Shown: positions 5,009-5,009 of the stretch, piece after piece | Layout: each line of letters opens with the position of its first letter | How positions within the stretch are numbered: position 1 is the stretch's first letter | NCBI GenBank assembly: GCA_012521805.1 | Contig: JAAYLQ010000013.1 | Coordinates: 1 to 5,009 of the forward strand | Length of the DNA: 5,009 nucleotides | Origin: Bacillota bacterium | GTDB lineage: Bacteria > Bacillota > Limnochordia > Darwinibacteriales > DTU012 | Direction of reading: 5' to 3' | Translations under genes and position numbers: made by a program | The notes under the pieces: model-generated | What the model was told of the DNA's origin: nothing | Database searches by the model: none | Seen by the model: the letters and a program-made list of their open reading frames with translations, nothing else

Positions 5009-5009
5009 G

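Overview
The window looks like chromosomal DNA of a Bacillota (Firmicutes) bacterium, probably from an anaerobic or thermophilic clostridial-type lineage. The grounds are strong AGGAGG-type ribosome binding sites, two TTG starts, tight co-directional gene runs, a diaminopimelate dehydrogenase very like the Symbiobacterium type, and a nucleoside phosphorylase with the cysteine pattern of heat-stable archaeal enzymes. The lineage is an inference from remembered family sequences. No mobile element, CRISPR array, tRNA or rRNA gene was recognised.

Left block (1-2260, all minus strand, read right to left): a purine nucleoside phosphorylase of the MTAP/PNP family, then meso-diaminopimelate dehydrogenase (ddh), then the N-terminal third of glutamyl-tRNA synthetase (gltX), which runs off the left edge. 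Gaps of 38 and 20 bases and a ribosome binding site before each gene suggest one transcript. The functions are housekeeping: purine salvage, the lysine/peptidoglycan precursor pathway, and tRNA charging.

Middle (2261-2926): a 104-base A+T-rich divergent spacer with an 8-bp inverted repeat, then a plus-strand gene for a small membrane-anchored or secreted protein. Its 3' end overlaps by 20 bases the end of a minus-strand DUF3006 gene. The two small proteins appear to be distant relatives of each other, placed tail to tail.

Right block (2681-4787, minus strand, read right to left): a ParA/Soj-type ATPase, an exported metallo-beta-lactamase-fold protein of the ComEC type carrying a C-terminal ComEA-like helix-hairpin-helix domain, and the DUF3006 protein. 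Gaps are 23 and 11 bases, and the DUF3006 ribosome binding site overlaps the preceding stop codon, so this reads as an operon. No parB is visible next to the ATPase.

Right edge (4788-5009): no gene. It holds a palindrome readable either as a minus-strand terminator or as an operator within a possible plus-strand promoter, and a large imperfect hairpin whose distal arm ends in AAAGGGGG at the edge. Most genes are recognisable families. The least described part is the ParA / exported MBL-HhH / DUF3006 cluster with its convergent, signal-bearing DUF3006-like neighbour.
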